Assembly (NCBI GenBank): GCA_009780765.1
Contig: WQZK01000002.1
Coordinates: 1 to 41,465 of the forward strand
Reading direction: 5' to 3'
Length of the DNA: 41,465 nucleotides
DNA from: Defluviitaleaceae bacterium
Lineage (GTDB): Bacteria; Bacillota; Clostridia; Lachnospirales; UBA5962
Program-made: the position numbers and the translations under genes
The notes under the pieces: model-generated
Databases searched by the model: none
Seen by the model: the letters and a program-made list of their open reading frames with translations, nothing else
What the model was told of the DNA's origin: nothing
In this document: piece by piece, positions 20,130 to 30,029 of the stretch
How positions within the stretch are numbered: position 1 is the first letter of the stretch
How the letters are laid out: every line of letters starts with the position of its first letter

Positions 20130-22232
20130 TCAAATAGTATTTGGAATAACTATTTCGTAAAAACCTTGTCCACTAAAGCCGTTAGCCGCAATATATGTAA
20201 CAGTATGTAGAATTCCATCAATAACAACAGTAGACGGAATTTCAACCCTGCCGTCTAGTATAACACCATCTCTAGCCCTAATCTCTACATTTGTTGTGTT
20301 AGGGATAATAGTAAAATCAAAATAAGGTGATATAGGTGGTGCTGGAATTACCTCGCCATTATGCGATAGTCCTATAAGGTCATTATAAAGTCCGTTAAAT
20401 GCCCCTAATTGAAAAATCCTCAAAATATATGTACCTGATGTTGTGGGAGTATATCTTATAATTTCCGAAAATGAGGTTGTCGAATTAGATTGCATAACTC
20501 TTACATTATTGGCATTATACAAATGCAAGTCATAATTAGTTACAAACCTATCTCCGCCTACCTGCGAAAATCGCCCAAGCCAGTATATGTTTGCATGAAA
20601 AGCTTGTCCCGCTGATAATTGAACAAATCTCTCGGCGATATTTTGTCCTTGACGATTATTATTCTCTACTAAAAACGACTCCGAAGTAAAATGATTAAGT
20701 AATCCCTCTATATTAAGCACCCCAGAGCCTAATCTCTCACAACGGTTACCTCTAGCTGGAATATTGACAAAATCATTGGTTACAGTATGGTCTGCACTAC
20801 TCTCTAGCATAGATAAAACACGCTCTGGGAATACGCTTAAATATGGGCGTTGCTCAAATAATAATGCTAACGCACCTGTAACTAGCGGAGCAGAATAACT
20901 AGTGCCCAGCAAAGTTCTTAATGTGGAACTAGTTAGCGAAGTAGAAACTGGTATTCTTATAGTATAAGGAGCTGCTAATGTAGGCTTGGTTATATCTTCT
21001 CCCGTAAAGCTTCTATATGATGCCCTTGTTGAATGTGTTCTCCATATTTCCCCTGTTATCCTATTCCATAAAAAATCAGTTCCTGTAACAGATATTACAT
21101 TTCTTGCATTTGCCGGAGACATAACATATCGTTCAGGAGTGTTTTCCTCATTTCCGGCAGCCACTACTACATTTAAAAAATGCGTATATATTTGGTAATC
21201 AAAAAATTCAGAATCTTGTCTTGTTCCGGGGCGTCCCGGAGGAACACCCTCACTGTTATTTATAACAGAAACTCTATTTTCTATAAACCAGCTTAAATCC
21301 GATACAGCTATTGGCGGTCCGCCACCAAGAAATAAGGATTTAAAAGTAGTGTCAGAAACAAAAAGCTGTGTATCGGGAGCAACAAATCTTATAGTAGCAC
21401 ATACACCAACAGCATGTGAGTGTATTACTCTTGGCCCTTGTAATCTGTTTACAACATTATTAAATAAATTATAACCGACATAATAAAGATTAGAATTTCT
21501 ATCCATAGCCCCTCTAACTCCTACTCTTACACCACTTCCTGTGTATAAGCTGTTACCTACTATATTTGTACCGCCAATTTCCTCTAACACCTGTGTTTCA
21601 TTAGGGATCTCCATATGTAGTGGCACATTAAATGGTGAAAAATCCTCCTCTTGTTTTTCTGTTGAATTTTCTTCTTTATAGTGTAAGGATACACTTACGC
21701 TATAAACGGCTCTGCTTTTTGCAAACGCATATATGTCGTTATATAAAATCTCTATACAGCTAGCACCTATACGCACAAAGGGGCTAAAGTTTATTTTTTC
21801 TACCTCTGCTGTAAAGCTTATATCTTGTAGATAGTTGCTAAGCATATTGTAGTGAAAGCTAAAAGAGGCAGTCGCTAGTCGTTGTCTAAAATCATCTACA
21901 TCAGCTTGCGTAACTAAAGTATCTCGCTCTAGCAAAAAATCTCTATGTGTTGGTGTATCGCTAAAGTTAAAATCAAAGCGAACTATTACCTCTATATTTT
22001 CTACCTCTAATTGGTCAATTTCTGCTCTAAAGTGATTTAGGTTACCTATAACTCTTTCGCCATTATCTATATCTATGCGTATTTTAGATAAGTAATTAGT
22101 GTCGTAAGTAGACGCATAAGCTGTATCGGCCGTAAGCGATATTAGGCTTACGGTTAGCATTAAAGCAAGCAATAAACCGCCTAGTATAATTGTTAATTTT
22201 GTTCTTTTTTTGTTGTGAGTTAAGTTTTTCAT
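20130..22232 (-). CDS. S8 subtilase-like secreted protease, C-terminus truncated within a BspA-type module
   Basis: Signal peptide; SHAVGVCATIRFVAPDTQLFV, VVVAAGNEENTP, GTSYSAPLVTGALALLFEQRP; ends ..GFYEIVIPNTI*. Confidence 0.82.
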   Translation of the reverse strand: MKNLTHNKKRTKLTIILGGLLLALMLTVSLISLTADTAYASTYDTNYLSKIRIDIDNGERVIGNLNHFRAEIDQLEVENIEVIVRFDFNFSDTPTHRDFLLERDTLVTQADVDDFRQRLATASFSFHYNMLSNYLQDISFTAEVEKINFSPFVRIGASCIEILYNDIYAFAKSRAVYSVSVSLHYKEENSTEKQEEDFSPFNVPLHMEIPNETQVLEEIGGTNIVGNSLYTGSGVRVGVRGAMDRNSNLYYVGYNLFNNVVNRLQGPRVIHSHAVGVCATIRFVAPDTQLFVSDTTFKSLFLGGGPPIAVSDLSWFIENRVSVINNSEGVPPGRPGTRQDSEFFDYQIYTHFLNVVVAAGNEENTPERYVMSPANARNVISVTGTDFLWNRITGEIWRTHSTRASYRSFTGEDITKPTLAAPYTIRIPVSTSLTSSTLRTLLGTSYSAPLVTGALALLFEQRPYLSVFPERVLSMLESSADHTVTNDFVNIPARGNRCERLGSGVLNIEGLLNHFTSESFLVENNNRQGQNIAERFVQLSAGQAFHANIYWLGRFSQVGGDRFVTNYDLHLYNANNVRVMQSNSTTSFSEIIRYTPTTSGTYILRIFQLGAFNGLYNDLIGLSHNGEVIPAPPISPYFDFTIIPNTTNVEIRARDGVILDGRVEIPSTVVIDGILHTVTYIAANGFSGQGFYEIVIPNTI
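20134..20346. repeat. 213-bp repeat, copy B (3' end of subtilase gene)
   Basis: Near-identical to 16472-16684. Confidence 0.85.
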
Positions 22233-22261
22233 TAGATTTTCTCCTGTTTTAATTATTTGTT

Positions 22262-23209
22262 TTATATAATCTTAAAAGCGTTTCTAAATACTATACCGTT
22301 CGAAAAATAGATGTCATATAAGCCTTCAGGAAGTTTTATTTGCAATAAACCACCACCAATATCCTCATATAAATTCCATAAATTTCTAATATTAAATATA
22401 TCTTCTAGACTTTCGCCCGGTTCAAGATAAAAGATTGGATAACGAATTGGCATGCCTGAACCAAAATCAAAACTCCAAATATATGCATCAGGTACTAATT
22501 GCGATGTCATATAAGCAATGGATATAAATCTTCCTGTACCTACCATTCTTCTAGGTTCGTTTGAAATATTTGTTACAGTTGCTATTATTCTAAAAGAGCT
22601 AATATCGGAAACACCAACATTAAAAAAACCTTGCGGACTGGTCCTTATAACTCTTTGCGGAATATATATAGAAACTTCTAGTCCTGCAAAAGAATTCCTA
22701 CCTATATCCCAACTTTGACCATATCGGTTTACACCGTATGCGTTTTCTATAACCATATCAGGCATATTTATTGTGCTAGTCAAAAACTTTACTTCTTTTT
22801 CTAATCGTTCAACAGTTTCTTGCAACCCCTCAACCTGCCCTTGCAATGCTTCAATAAGTGCTAACAAATTAGCGTTTATATAATCTGCACTTTCTATTAA
22901 GTCTTCAATCTGCTCTATTAACTCCTCTACAAAGTCTTGCAACGCTTCAATTTGATCTTGCAATAACTCTATTTGCTTTTCGCTATAAACAGCCCCATTC
23001 TGCAAGTCGTCGATTATTCCTTGTAAAATTTTGTTTTGAGCCTCTAACGCTTCAATACGCTGAGTTAAAGTTGCTATTACTTGCCTTTCTTGCTCTAAGG
23101 CTTCTATTCTAGCCAACAAATCGGCATTTGTAGTATCGCAAGCAGTAAAAGCTACAATGCTAAACAGCATAATTATCGAAACGATTAGTGTTATAAGTTT
23201 TTTTGTCAT
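22262..23209 (-). CDS. Coiled-coil lipoprotein, paralog family
   Basis: MTKKLITLIVSIIMLFSIVAFTACDTTNADLLARIEALEQERQVIATLTQRIEALEAQNK; shared with the paralogs at 23410, 28891 and 30030. Confidence 0.8.
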   Translation of the reverse strand: MTKKLITLIVSIIMLFSIVAFTACDTTNADLLARIEALEQERQVIATLTQRIEALEAQNKILQGIIDDLQNGAVYSEKQIELLQDQIEALQDFVEELIEQIEDLIESADYINANLLALIEALQGQVEGLQETVERLEKEVKFLTSTINMPDMVIENAYGVNRYGQSWDIGRNSFAGLEVSIYIPQRVIRTSPQGFFNVGVSDISSFRIIATVTNISNEPRRMVGTGRFISIAYMTSQLVPDAYIWSFDFGSGMPIRYPIFYLEPGESLEDIFNIRNLWNLYEDIGGGLLQIKLPEGLYDIYFSNGIVFRNAFKII

Positions 23210-23212
23210 AAA

Positions 23213-23374
23213 TTAAATTCTCCTAGTTGAATATGTATTAGTGTTATAAGTAGAGGCAGCTGCCGTAGTTGTCGTAAGTGATATTAGACTTACGGCCAGT
23301 ATTAAAGTAAATAAAATTCCACATACTATAATTGTTAATTTTGTTCTTTTTTTGTTGTGAGTTAAGTTTTTCAT
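23213..23374 (-). pseudogene. 53-aa subtilase signal-peptide stub (remnant of a second S8 protease gene)
   Basis: MKNLTHNKKRTKLTIIVCGILFTLILAVSLISLTTTTAAASTYNTNTYSTRRI* matches the intact subtilase start MKNLTHNKKRTKLTIILGGLLLALMLTVSLISLTADTAYASTYDTNYLSKIRI, including the 5' UTR. Confidence 0.75.
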
Positions 23375-23409
23375 TAGATTTTCTCCTGTTTTAATTTTTT
23401 GTTTTTGTT

Positions 23410-24320
23410 TTATATAATTTTAATAGCATTTCTAAATACTATACCGTTTCTAAAATAAATATCGTATATACCGCTAGGAAGAAACATATCTGTATTTGTA
23501 TATAAACAATAGCCTAATAAAGATATAACTTCATAGGTAAATTTTATACTTTCTTCACTTTGAATGACAAAAAGAACAGTACTTGGGAGTACTGCATAAA
23601 TGCTACGACAACTAACTCTAATATTTGAATTTGATTGTAATTTAATATGAGCAATTGATACACCCCTTAAGGCAGAAAGGTAATCTGCAAGAAATTTTAT
23701 CGTTTCGTCTGTTGTATTTGTAGTGGTCATCCTTATAGAAAAGGTAACGAGATTAGTAGGGCTACCTCTTGAAACAACTCTTTGAGGAATATCTATAGAA
23801 ACTTCTAATCCAGCATAACGAATTCTGCCCATATCCCATTGCTCGCCATATGCATTTTCTATAACCATATCGGACATATTGATTGTGCTAGTCAAAAACT
23901 CTACTTCTTTTTCTAATCGTTCAACCATTTCTTGCAACCCTTCAACCTGCCTTTGCAGTGTTTCAATCAACGCTAATAAGTTTGTATTATCATAATCCAC
24001 ACTTTCTATCAACTCGTCAATCTGCTCTATTAACTCATCTACAAAGTCTTGCAACGCTTCAATCTGCTCTTGCAATAACTCTATTTGTGCCTCATTATGA
24101 GTCGCACCATTCTGCAAGTCATCAATTATGCCTTGCAAAATCTCATTTTGAGCCTCTAACGCTTCAATACGCTGAGTTAAAGTGCTATTACTTGCCTTTC
24201 TTGCTCTAGGGCTTCAATCCTAGCTAACAAATCAGCATTTGTAGTATCGCAAGCAGTAAAAGCCACAATGCTAAACAGCATAATTACTGAAACAGCTATG
24301 GTTATTAGTTTTTTATACAT
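23410..24320 (-). pseudogene. Coiled-coil lipoprotein paralog disrupted by a 1-nt deletion
   Basis: N-terminal MYKKLITIAVSVIMLFSIVAFTACDTTNADLLARIEALEQ.. in another frame; gttaaagtGctattacttgcc (near 24183) lacks one T relative to gttaaagtTGctattacttgcc in the 22262 copy. Confidence 0.8.
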
Positions 24321-24346
24321 ATAAATTAAAAACCCTCCTACTATAT

Positions 24347-24364
24347 TCCGTACTATTGGACGGA
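24347..24364. promoter_or_regulatory. Inverted repeat TCCGT-N8-ACGGA in divergent XRE/lipoprotein region, copy 1
   Basis: TCCGTACTATTGGACGGA, identical to 31776-31793. Confidence 0.45.
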
Positions 24365-24477
24365 TTTATTTGACATCATGATACTATAGAAAAAATCATT
24401 TGTAAACATATTTTCTAATCTTTCCTAACCTAATCAAGTGTTATTATATACTTAGTTCTAAGAGTATAAAATATTTT

Positions 24478-24732
24478 ATGTCGGTTATTATTATATATAT
24501 GATAAAAGAGAAATTTGTTGATAGACTTAGAACTCTACGAACAAAAGCAGGATTATCTCAACGGGAAATTATTAAAATATTGAAAATAGGCTCAAGGTCT
24601 TATGAGCATTACGAATCCGAAAACAGCAAACGCATTCCAGAATATAAAAACTTAATCCTACTTGCTGATTTTTTTAGTTGTTCAATAGACTATCTGCTTT
24701 GTCAAACAGATAATCCGAAAAGAAATTTATAA
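24478..24732 (+). CDS. XRE-family HTH transcriptional regulator
   Basis: FVDRLRTLRTKAGLSQREIIKILKIGSRSYEHYESENSKRIPEYKNLILLADFFSCSIDYLL. Confidence 0.88.
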   Translation: MSVIIIYMIKEKFVDRLRTLRTKAGLSQREIIKILKIGSRSYEHYESENSKRIPEYKNLILLADFFSCSIDYLLCQTDNPKRNL

Positions 24733-24850
24733 TGTTATGATGTAGATAATCCCATGCGGGTAAGAGAGTGGGTAAAACAAAAAAGATAGCAAGTTAATAA
24801 AAATTAACTACTTACTTTAAGTATTGTTGTTTTTTTATTTATATTTCTTA

Positions 24851-27800
24851 TTACCCAACAGGACAAAAATAGATAATGCGTGTAATAGCAAATGCACCTA
24901 AGCTATTGCCACCAGATATTCTAATTTTTATTTGCTGTGATTGCATTAAATAATAGGTGTTATTGCCAACTAAATCCCATAAAGAAGAAATATAAAATCC
25001 TTCTGAAACAATTAGCGATGAACCACTGGCTACATGTATCCATTCGCCACTGCTAATATTTACAGAAATACCGCTTCCACCCGAACTAAAGTGTTCGCTA
25101 CTATAAAGCTGAATAAAAACACTAGAATTTAAGCAGTTTAACACAAATCCATCCTCTACTTCTTCCCCATTTATTCGCAATATAATATTAACATCAAAAG
25201 GCAAAGTTGAATAATTACTAGCTTGACAAAAGTATATTGTTCTTACTAAATTAAAGTTACCGTAACTACTACCACCTACTATTCTAAATTTAATTAGATG
25301 TTTTTGTTCAAAATCATAAACACCAACTAATGCAAATAATTCTCTAAAAGACGAAAAATGAAAACCATAGAGTAAAGTATTTGCTGTACCGCCTGTTAAA
25401 TATAACCATTCACTGTCATTAACACTCATGTAAATTCCACCACCGCCACCAAATTCAAACCAAGGGTTAGCTAATCTAATAACAACACTTGCATATAAAT
25501 CCCACATAACAACACCATCACATACACTAAAAGAAGAGCCGTTTATCAACACCTCTGCAACAAATGATGAAGAGGGAGAGGAATAAACAAAATTTATACT
25601 GCGAATAAATTCAAAATCGCCACGGTTAGTGCTACCAACTACCTTAAATCTTATCTCTAAAGGCTCTTCTATATTGTCAATATCAATAAAATCAAACAAT
25701 AAATTAAACATCCAAAAAAGAAATCCCTCAGATAATTCTTCTATTGTACCGTTTGCTAGCATAACCCACTCACTATCGTTAATACTCATAAATATATAAC
25801 CACTGCCTAAAAAGTTATTGCCATTAGTATCTAAACGAATCTTTAATGGTATCCACATATTCTGTACTGTAAATCCATCCCCAACTCGCATCAACCAATG
25901 ATCCACCAATAATTCCGTAATAAAAAAGGATACACAACTGCATGTAGGACCTATAAATATATAATCCCTAAAAACACCACTAACTGTAAAAGCAGCTCTC
26001 CAATTTGGGTCTTGCCGATAAGCATACATCATATTCCAATTAGAAAAATAAATTCTCTCTATGTTAGTGCCATTAAATGCTTGAAGTCCTAACAAAATAG
26101 GATTTCCAACTGTTTGTTCTATAGTAACAGTGCTTAAATTAAAATTATTGGAAAAAGCGAAACCATCGATTTGAGTAACACTACTAGAAACGGTAATAGA
26201 TTCTAGATTATTACCAGTAAATGCCCAACCACCAATTTCCATAACACCGTAAGGGATGATTATAGATTGTAAATTATTGTTACGAAATACCCATCCATTT
26301 ATACGAGTAATATTATTTGATAATGTTACGGACTCCAGATTATTATTTTCAAACGCATGTATACCAATATGAGTAACGCTGTTAGGTATAATAATAGACT
26401 CTAAATTATTATTAGAAAATGCCCACGAGCCAATATGAGTAACACTATCAGGGATTATAACAGAGCGTATAGCATTATTTTCAAATGCTCTATCCTCAAT
26501 AGTTACAACACCTTCGGCAATTACAACATTTCTAAGTCCAGTATTAGCAAAATGAGAATTTCTTATAACTGAAACACCTACTAGTACAATATAAACAGTA
26601 GTTTCTTCATTACTTGTTGCAAAAGCATTAAAGCCTATAGAAAGATTCCAATTATTAAAAATACATTGAGTAAATACAATCCTTCTAACTATAGTGCCCT
26701 CAAAAAGCCTCTCCGCTATAATATTAGACCTCTCTGCAATATACACAGTTGTGTAAGCATCAAATGCTTTAGGAGCAATAGAGCTTGTCCTTGATACAAT
26801 AGATGTTGGAATTGTAACTCTACTAGCCCCCGTGCCATAAAATAAATAGTTTGGTATGCTTGTAGCATTACTTGCTATGTATATCATTGCATTAGTACCA
26901 CTAAAGGCATTACTACCTATAGAAGTAACACTAAAAGGCAACTGCACACTTGTAATCCCTGTATTCATAAAAGCAGAATCGCCGATGCTAGTCAAGCCGT
27001 TATGTAAATCAATTCCCGTTATTCCTACTCGGTTAGTAAAAGCAAAATTAGGAATTTCTGTAATGCTATCGAGTATTCTAATGTGCCCACTTAACCTAGC
27101 AGGAATATGAATAAACTGAGTTAAGGAATTATTATATAAAATTCCATTTTGACTGGCAAATGATTGATTATTAGGTGATACTGAAATAGCTGCTAAATTT
27201 GCTATTCCATTAAACGCATTGCTATTAACTGTTATTGCATTTCTAGGTATAAACATACTCGTAATACCAGAATTAGCAAAAGCGTAAGCTCCGATTGTAG
27301 TAAGAGTAGCGGGCAAAATTACGCTTCTTATATTAGGGTTAGTAAGTGCAGAATTGCCTATCGCAGTAACACCATGCGGAATTTGTATATGACCATTAAA
27401 GTTAGCAGGAGCATTAAAGCCTGTTACCGTATTGCCTTGTCTTATTAAACCATTAGGGCTAGCTTCAACCAAATTAAAGCCTCCCCAGCCAGCTAAGTAA
27501 TAAACTGCAAATGTGCCAAAGGGTATGACTACTGTAAGACTGTTTATGTTAGGAAAACCTGCAAAAATTAGTTCATTTAGTGTTCCGTTTGCATTTCTAA
27601 GGTTTTGTGGTGTAACCGCATGATTTATAATTGTATGTAAATTAGCTGCTCCAATAAAAGCGTACTGTCCGATAGATGTTACATAATCACTTATGGTTAT
27701 TGAATATTTGCAACTGCCAGCATAAGCATAGCTACGAATTCGTGTACTATCCTCTCTTCCTTCGGCAAACCATCTTACAAGATGTTCTGCACAAACAAGG

Positions 27801-28864
27801 CAAAATATATTATCCCATGGCAAATTCATTATACATTGTTGGCTCGGGCGATACCATATCGTATTACCCCATCCAAAAGTATCCATCGGATAAATGCCTA
27901 TACCACCAAAGCCTGACCACTGGTTATTAGCACCTGGAAAACTACCTATAAATAATCCCCAAGAGGAGGGTATTGCAGTGTTTTGTGCACTAAGGTAGCT
28001 TAAAGTCCCATCTAGTGGATTAGCTAAATTTACATTACTGCGTATGTTCGGACCGTTTTCATACGATAGATAGTGTCTATTAGGTGTACAATACTCGTCC
28101 CTTAATCCCCACAAATGTCCCATTTCGTGCAAAGCAACACTAGGTGAAGGCCAAGTTAGTGCCAAACCTGACACTTGCCTTGCCCAAGCAGTCAAAGCTC
28201 CTCTTTGAACAATAAGCCAATAATGATTATCTGCAGGGCTAGGAGATGTTACATTCGGAAAGTGTTGTTGTACAAACGGAGAAGTTCTAGGTATCGTAAT
28301 TTGAAAAGGATTTGAACCATCAGAACCATCTCCAGTAATTATACTTATATTTTGTGCTGGAGAAATTGTACCTATAGCGTAAATGTGAATCCAAGGGGCA
28401 AAATAATATATAGGATGAGAGTTTACAATATGACTAGCTATATTTTGAGCATCATTAAAAAATATTGCTTGTTGGTTGTACATATATCTATCTGCAATAA
28501 GTTTTATTGTTATTCTGCCTACTGTAGGAGCATCGGGAAGATGCGGTGCTGGGTGTAGACGAATCATTTCGCCGTAGCGACTAGACGCAGATTGCATTTC
28601 AAATAAATTACTGTCTGCTCTAGCTAATGCCTCTTGCTCGGCTCGGTTTCTTTCGTAAGTAACAGGACACCAGCCAAAACCACCATCATCTAATTTCATA
28701 TCTACAAAAATTCTTTCATCTTCGTAATACTTTGTTTCAATATTTTGTACTGCGTATCCATTATGTATCGAAAATTGAGCTCCTACTATAACTATTGTTA
28801 CGATACACAATAACAACATTATCGCCATCAAGGCTATTTTTCTAATATTTTCTTTTGTTTTCAT
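24851..28864 (-). CDS. Large secreted M64-like zinc metallopeptidase with BspA-type LRRs and three C-terminal repeats
   Basis: SVALHEMGHLWGLRDEYC zinc motif; QQCIMNLPWDNIFCLVCAEHLVRWF; many LRR_5 units (SVTSIGSNAFSGTNA, ESIIIPNSVTHIGIHAFENNNL); three C-terminal ~120-aa repeats. Confidence 0.82.
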   Translation of the reverse strand: MKTKENIRKIALMAIMLLLCIVTIVIVGAQFSIHNGYAVQNIETKYYEDERIFVDMKLDDGGFGWCPVTYERNRAEQEALARADSNLFEMQSASSRYGEMIRLHPAPHLPDAPTVGRITIKLIADRYMYNQQAIFFNDAQNIASHIVNSHPIYYFAPWIHIYAIGTISPAQNISIITGDGSDGSNPFQITIPRTSPFVQQHFPNVTSPSPADNHYWLIVQRGALTAWARQVSGLALTWPSPSVALHEMGHLWGLRDEYCTPNRHYLSYENGPNIRSNVNLANPLDGTLSYLSAQNTAIPSSWGLFIGSFPGANNQWSGFGGIGIYPMDTFGWGNTIWYRPSQQCIMNLPWDNIFCLVCAEHLVRWFAEGREDSTRIRSYAYAGSCKYSITISDYVTSIGQYAFIGAANLHTIINHAVTPQNLRNANGTLNELIFAGFPNINSLTVVIPFGTFAVYYLAGWGGFNLVEASPNGLIRQGNTVTGFNAPANFNGHIQIPHGVTAIGNSALTNPNIRSVILPATLTTIGAYAFANSGITSMFIPRNAITVNSNAFNGIANLAAISVSPNNQSFASQNGILYNNSLTQFIHIPARLSGHIRILDSITEIPNFAFTNRVGITGIDLHNGLTSIGDSAFMNTGITSVQLPFSVTSIGSNAFSGTNAMIYIASNATSIPNYLFYGTGASRVTIPTSIVSRTSSIAPKAFDAYTTVYIAERSNIIAERLFEGTIVRRIVFTQCIFNNWNLSIGFNAFATSNEETTVYIVLVGVSVIRNSHFANTGLRNVVIAEGVVTIEDRAFENNAIRSVIIPDSVTHIGSWAFSNNNLESIIIPNSVTHIGIHAFENNNLESVTLSNNITRINGWVFRNNNLQSIIIPYGVMEIGGWAFTGNNLESITVSSSVTQIDGFAFSNNFNLSTVTIEQTVGNPILLGLQAFNGTNIERIYFSNWNMMYAYRQDPNWRAAFTVSGVFRDYIFIGPTCSCVSFFITELLVDHWLMRVGDGFTVQNMWIPLKIRLDTNGNNFLGSGYIFMSINDSEWVMLANGTIEELSEGFLFWMFNLLFDFIDIDNIEEPLEIRFKVVGSTNRGDFEFIRSINFVYSSPSSSFVAEVLINGSSFSVCDGVVMWDLYASVVIRLANPWFEFGGGGGIYMSVNDSEWLYLTGGTANTLLYGFHFSSFRELFALVGVYDFEQKHLIKFRIVGGSSYGNFNLVRTIYFCQASNYSTLPFDVNIILRINGEEVEDGFVLNCLNSSVFIQLYSSEHFSSGGSGISVNISSGEWIHVASGSSLIVSEGFYISSLWDLVGNNTYYLMQSQQIKIRISGGNSLGAFAITRIIYFCPVG

Positions 28865-28890
28865 TATTTTTATTTTTCTCCTTTTGTATA

Positions 28891-29817
28891 CTAGTTTGGA
28901 ATCGTTACAGTAAGCTCTACCGCATTGGAATAAAATAAAATTAGCTCTTGATTTTCTTGCCCAAAGTTTAGAGTAAAAATAGTTCGCATTATTAATTCAT
29001 GAGTACCTAAAAACAATATTATTCTATGTTCTTCCTGTCGAATTTGATTTATTATTTCATTCGACAACTCTGTTGTGTCTCCAACAAAACGACCACCAAT
29101 ATTGTCCCAATTTTTACGCAAATATTTACCACTCTCTATAGTTTTCGAAATTGGTATTCGTCCAAATGTAAGCCAATACCACCAAGCCCAAGCCTGATCA
29201 TCCCAATTATATATTTTTGGATGAAACGGTGCCGAATGACTTGCATAAAAAGATATTTCTACAGCAACATTACTTAAATTTACAAGTTTTGCTTCTACAG
29301 TAAAATTTTCACCAAAAGAACGCGTGTTTTCTTTAACTAATATAGACATCGCGAATCTTCCACACTCACTATAGCCCCATTCTCGCCCCGCTTTTAATAG
29401 TTGTATTTCTAATTCCTTAATCCTCTCTTGCAATCCCTCAACCTGCCTTTGCAACGCTTGAATAAGTTCTAACAAATTAGCGTTTGTATAATCTGCACTT
29501 TCTATCAACTCGTTAATCTGCTCTATTAACTCCTCAACAAAGTCTTGCAATGCTCCAATCTGCTCTTGCAATAACTCTATTTGTGCTTCATTATAAACAG
29601 CACCACTCTGCAAGTCATCAATTATGCCTTGCAAAACCTCATTTTGAGCTTCTAACGCCTCTATACGCTGGGTTAAAGTCGCTATTACTTGCCTTTCTTG
29701 CTCTAGGGCTTCTATCCTAGCTAGCAAATCGGCATTTGTAGTGTTGCAAGCAGTAAAAGCTACAATGCTAAACAGCATAATTATCGAAACAGCTATGGTT
29801 ATTAGTTTTTTTGTCAT
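28891..29817 (-). CDS. Coiled-coil lipoprotein, paralog family
   Basis: MTKKLITIAVSIIMLFSIVAFTACNTTNADLLARIEALEQERQ..; C-terminal FTVEAKLVNLSNVAVEISFYASH. Confidence 0.8.
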   Translation of the reverse strand: MTKKLITIAVSIIMLFSIVAFTACNTTNADLLARIEALEQERQVIATLTQRIEALEAQNEVLQGIIDDLQSGAVYNEAQIELLQEQIGALQDFVEELIEQINELIESADYTNANLLELIQALQRQVEGLQERIKELEIQLLKAGREWGYSECGRFAMSILVKENTRSFGENFTVEAKLVNLSNVAVEISFYASHSAPFHPKIYNWDDQAWAWWYWLTFGRIPISKTIESGKYLRKNWDNIGGRFVGDTTELSNEIINQIRQEEHRIILFLGTHELIMRTIFTLNFGQENQELILFYSNAVELTVTIPN

Positions 29818-29877
29818 AAATTAAATTCTCCTAAGGTAAATGGTTAGTGGTTATATTTTCAATGTATGCCAGGGATA

Positions 29878-29991
29878 CTACAAAATCTCTAAGTTCTTTC
29901 TATCATGCCTTTGCAAAATCGGCGGCAGTGCAGTTATGCACATAAAAGCAATAAGAGTGAATAAAAATAGTTTTCTATTATTTTTTATCAT
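29878..29991 (-). CDS. 37-aa secreted peptide or signal-peptide stub
   Basis: MIKNNRKLFLFTLIAFMCITALPPILQRHDRKNLEIL*, RBS-like AAGGAAAAAACTGCTATG upstream. Confidence 0.4.
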   Translation of the reverse strand: MIKNNRKLFLFTLIAFMCITALPPILQRHDRKNLEIL

Positions 29992-30029
29992 AGCAGTTTT
30001 TTCCTTTTTATGTGTTATGTTTAATAATT

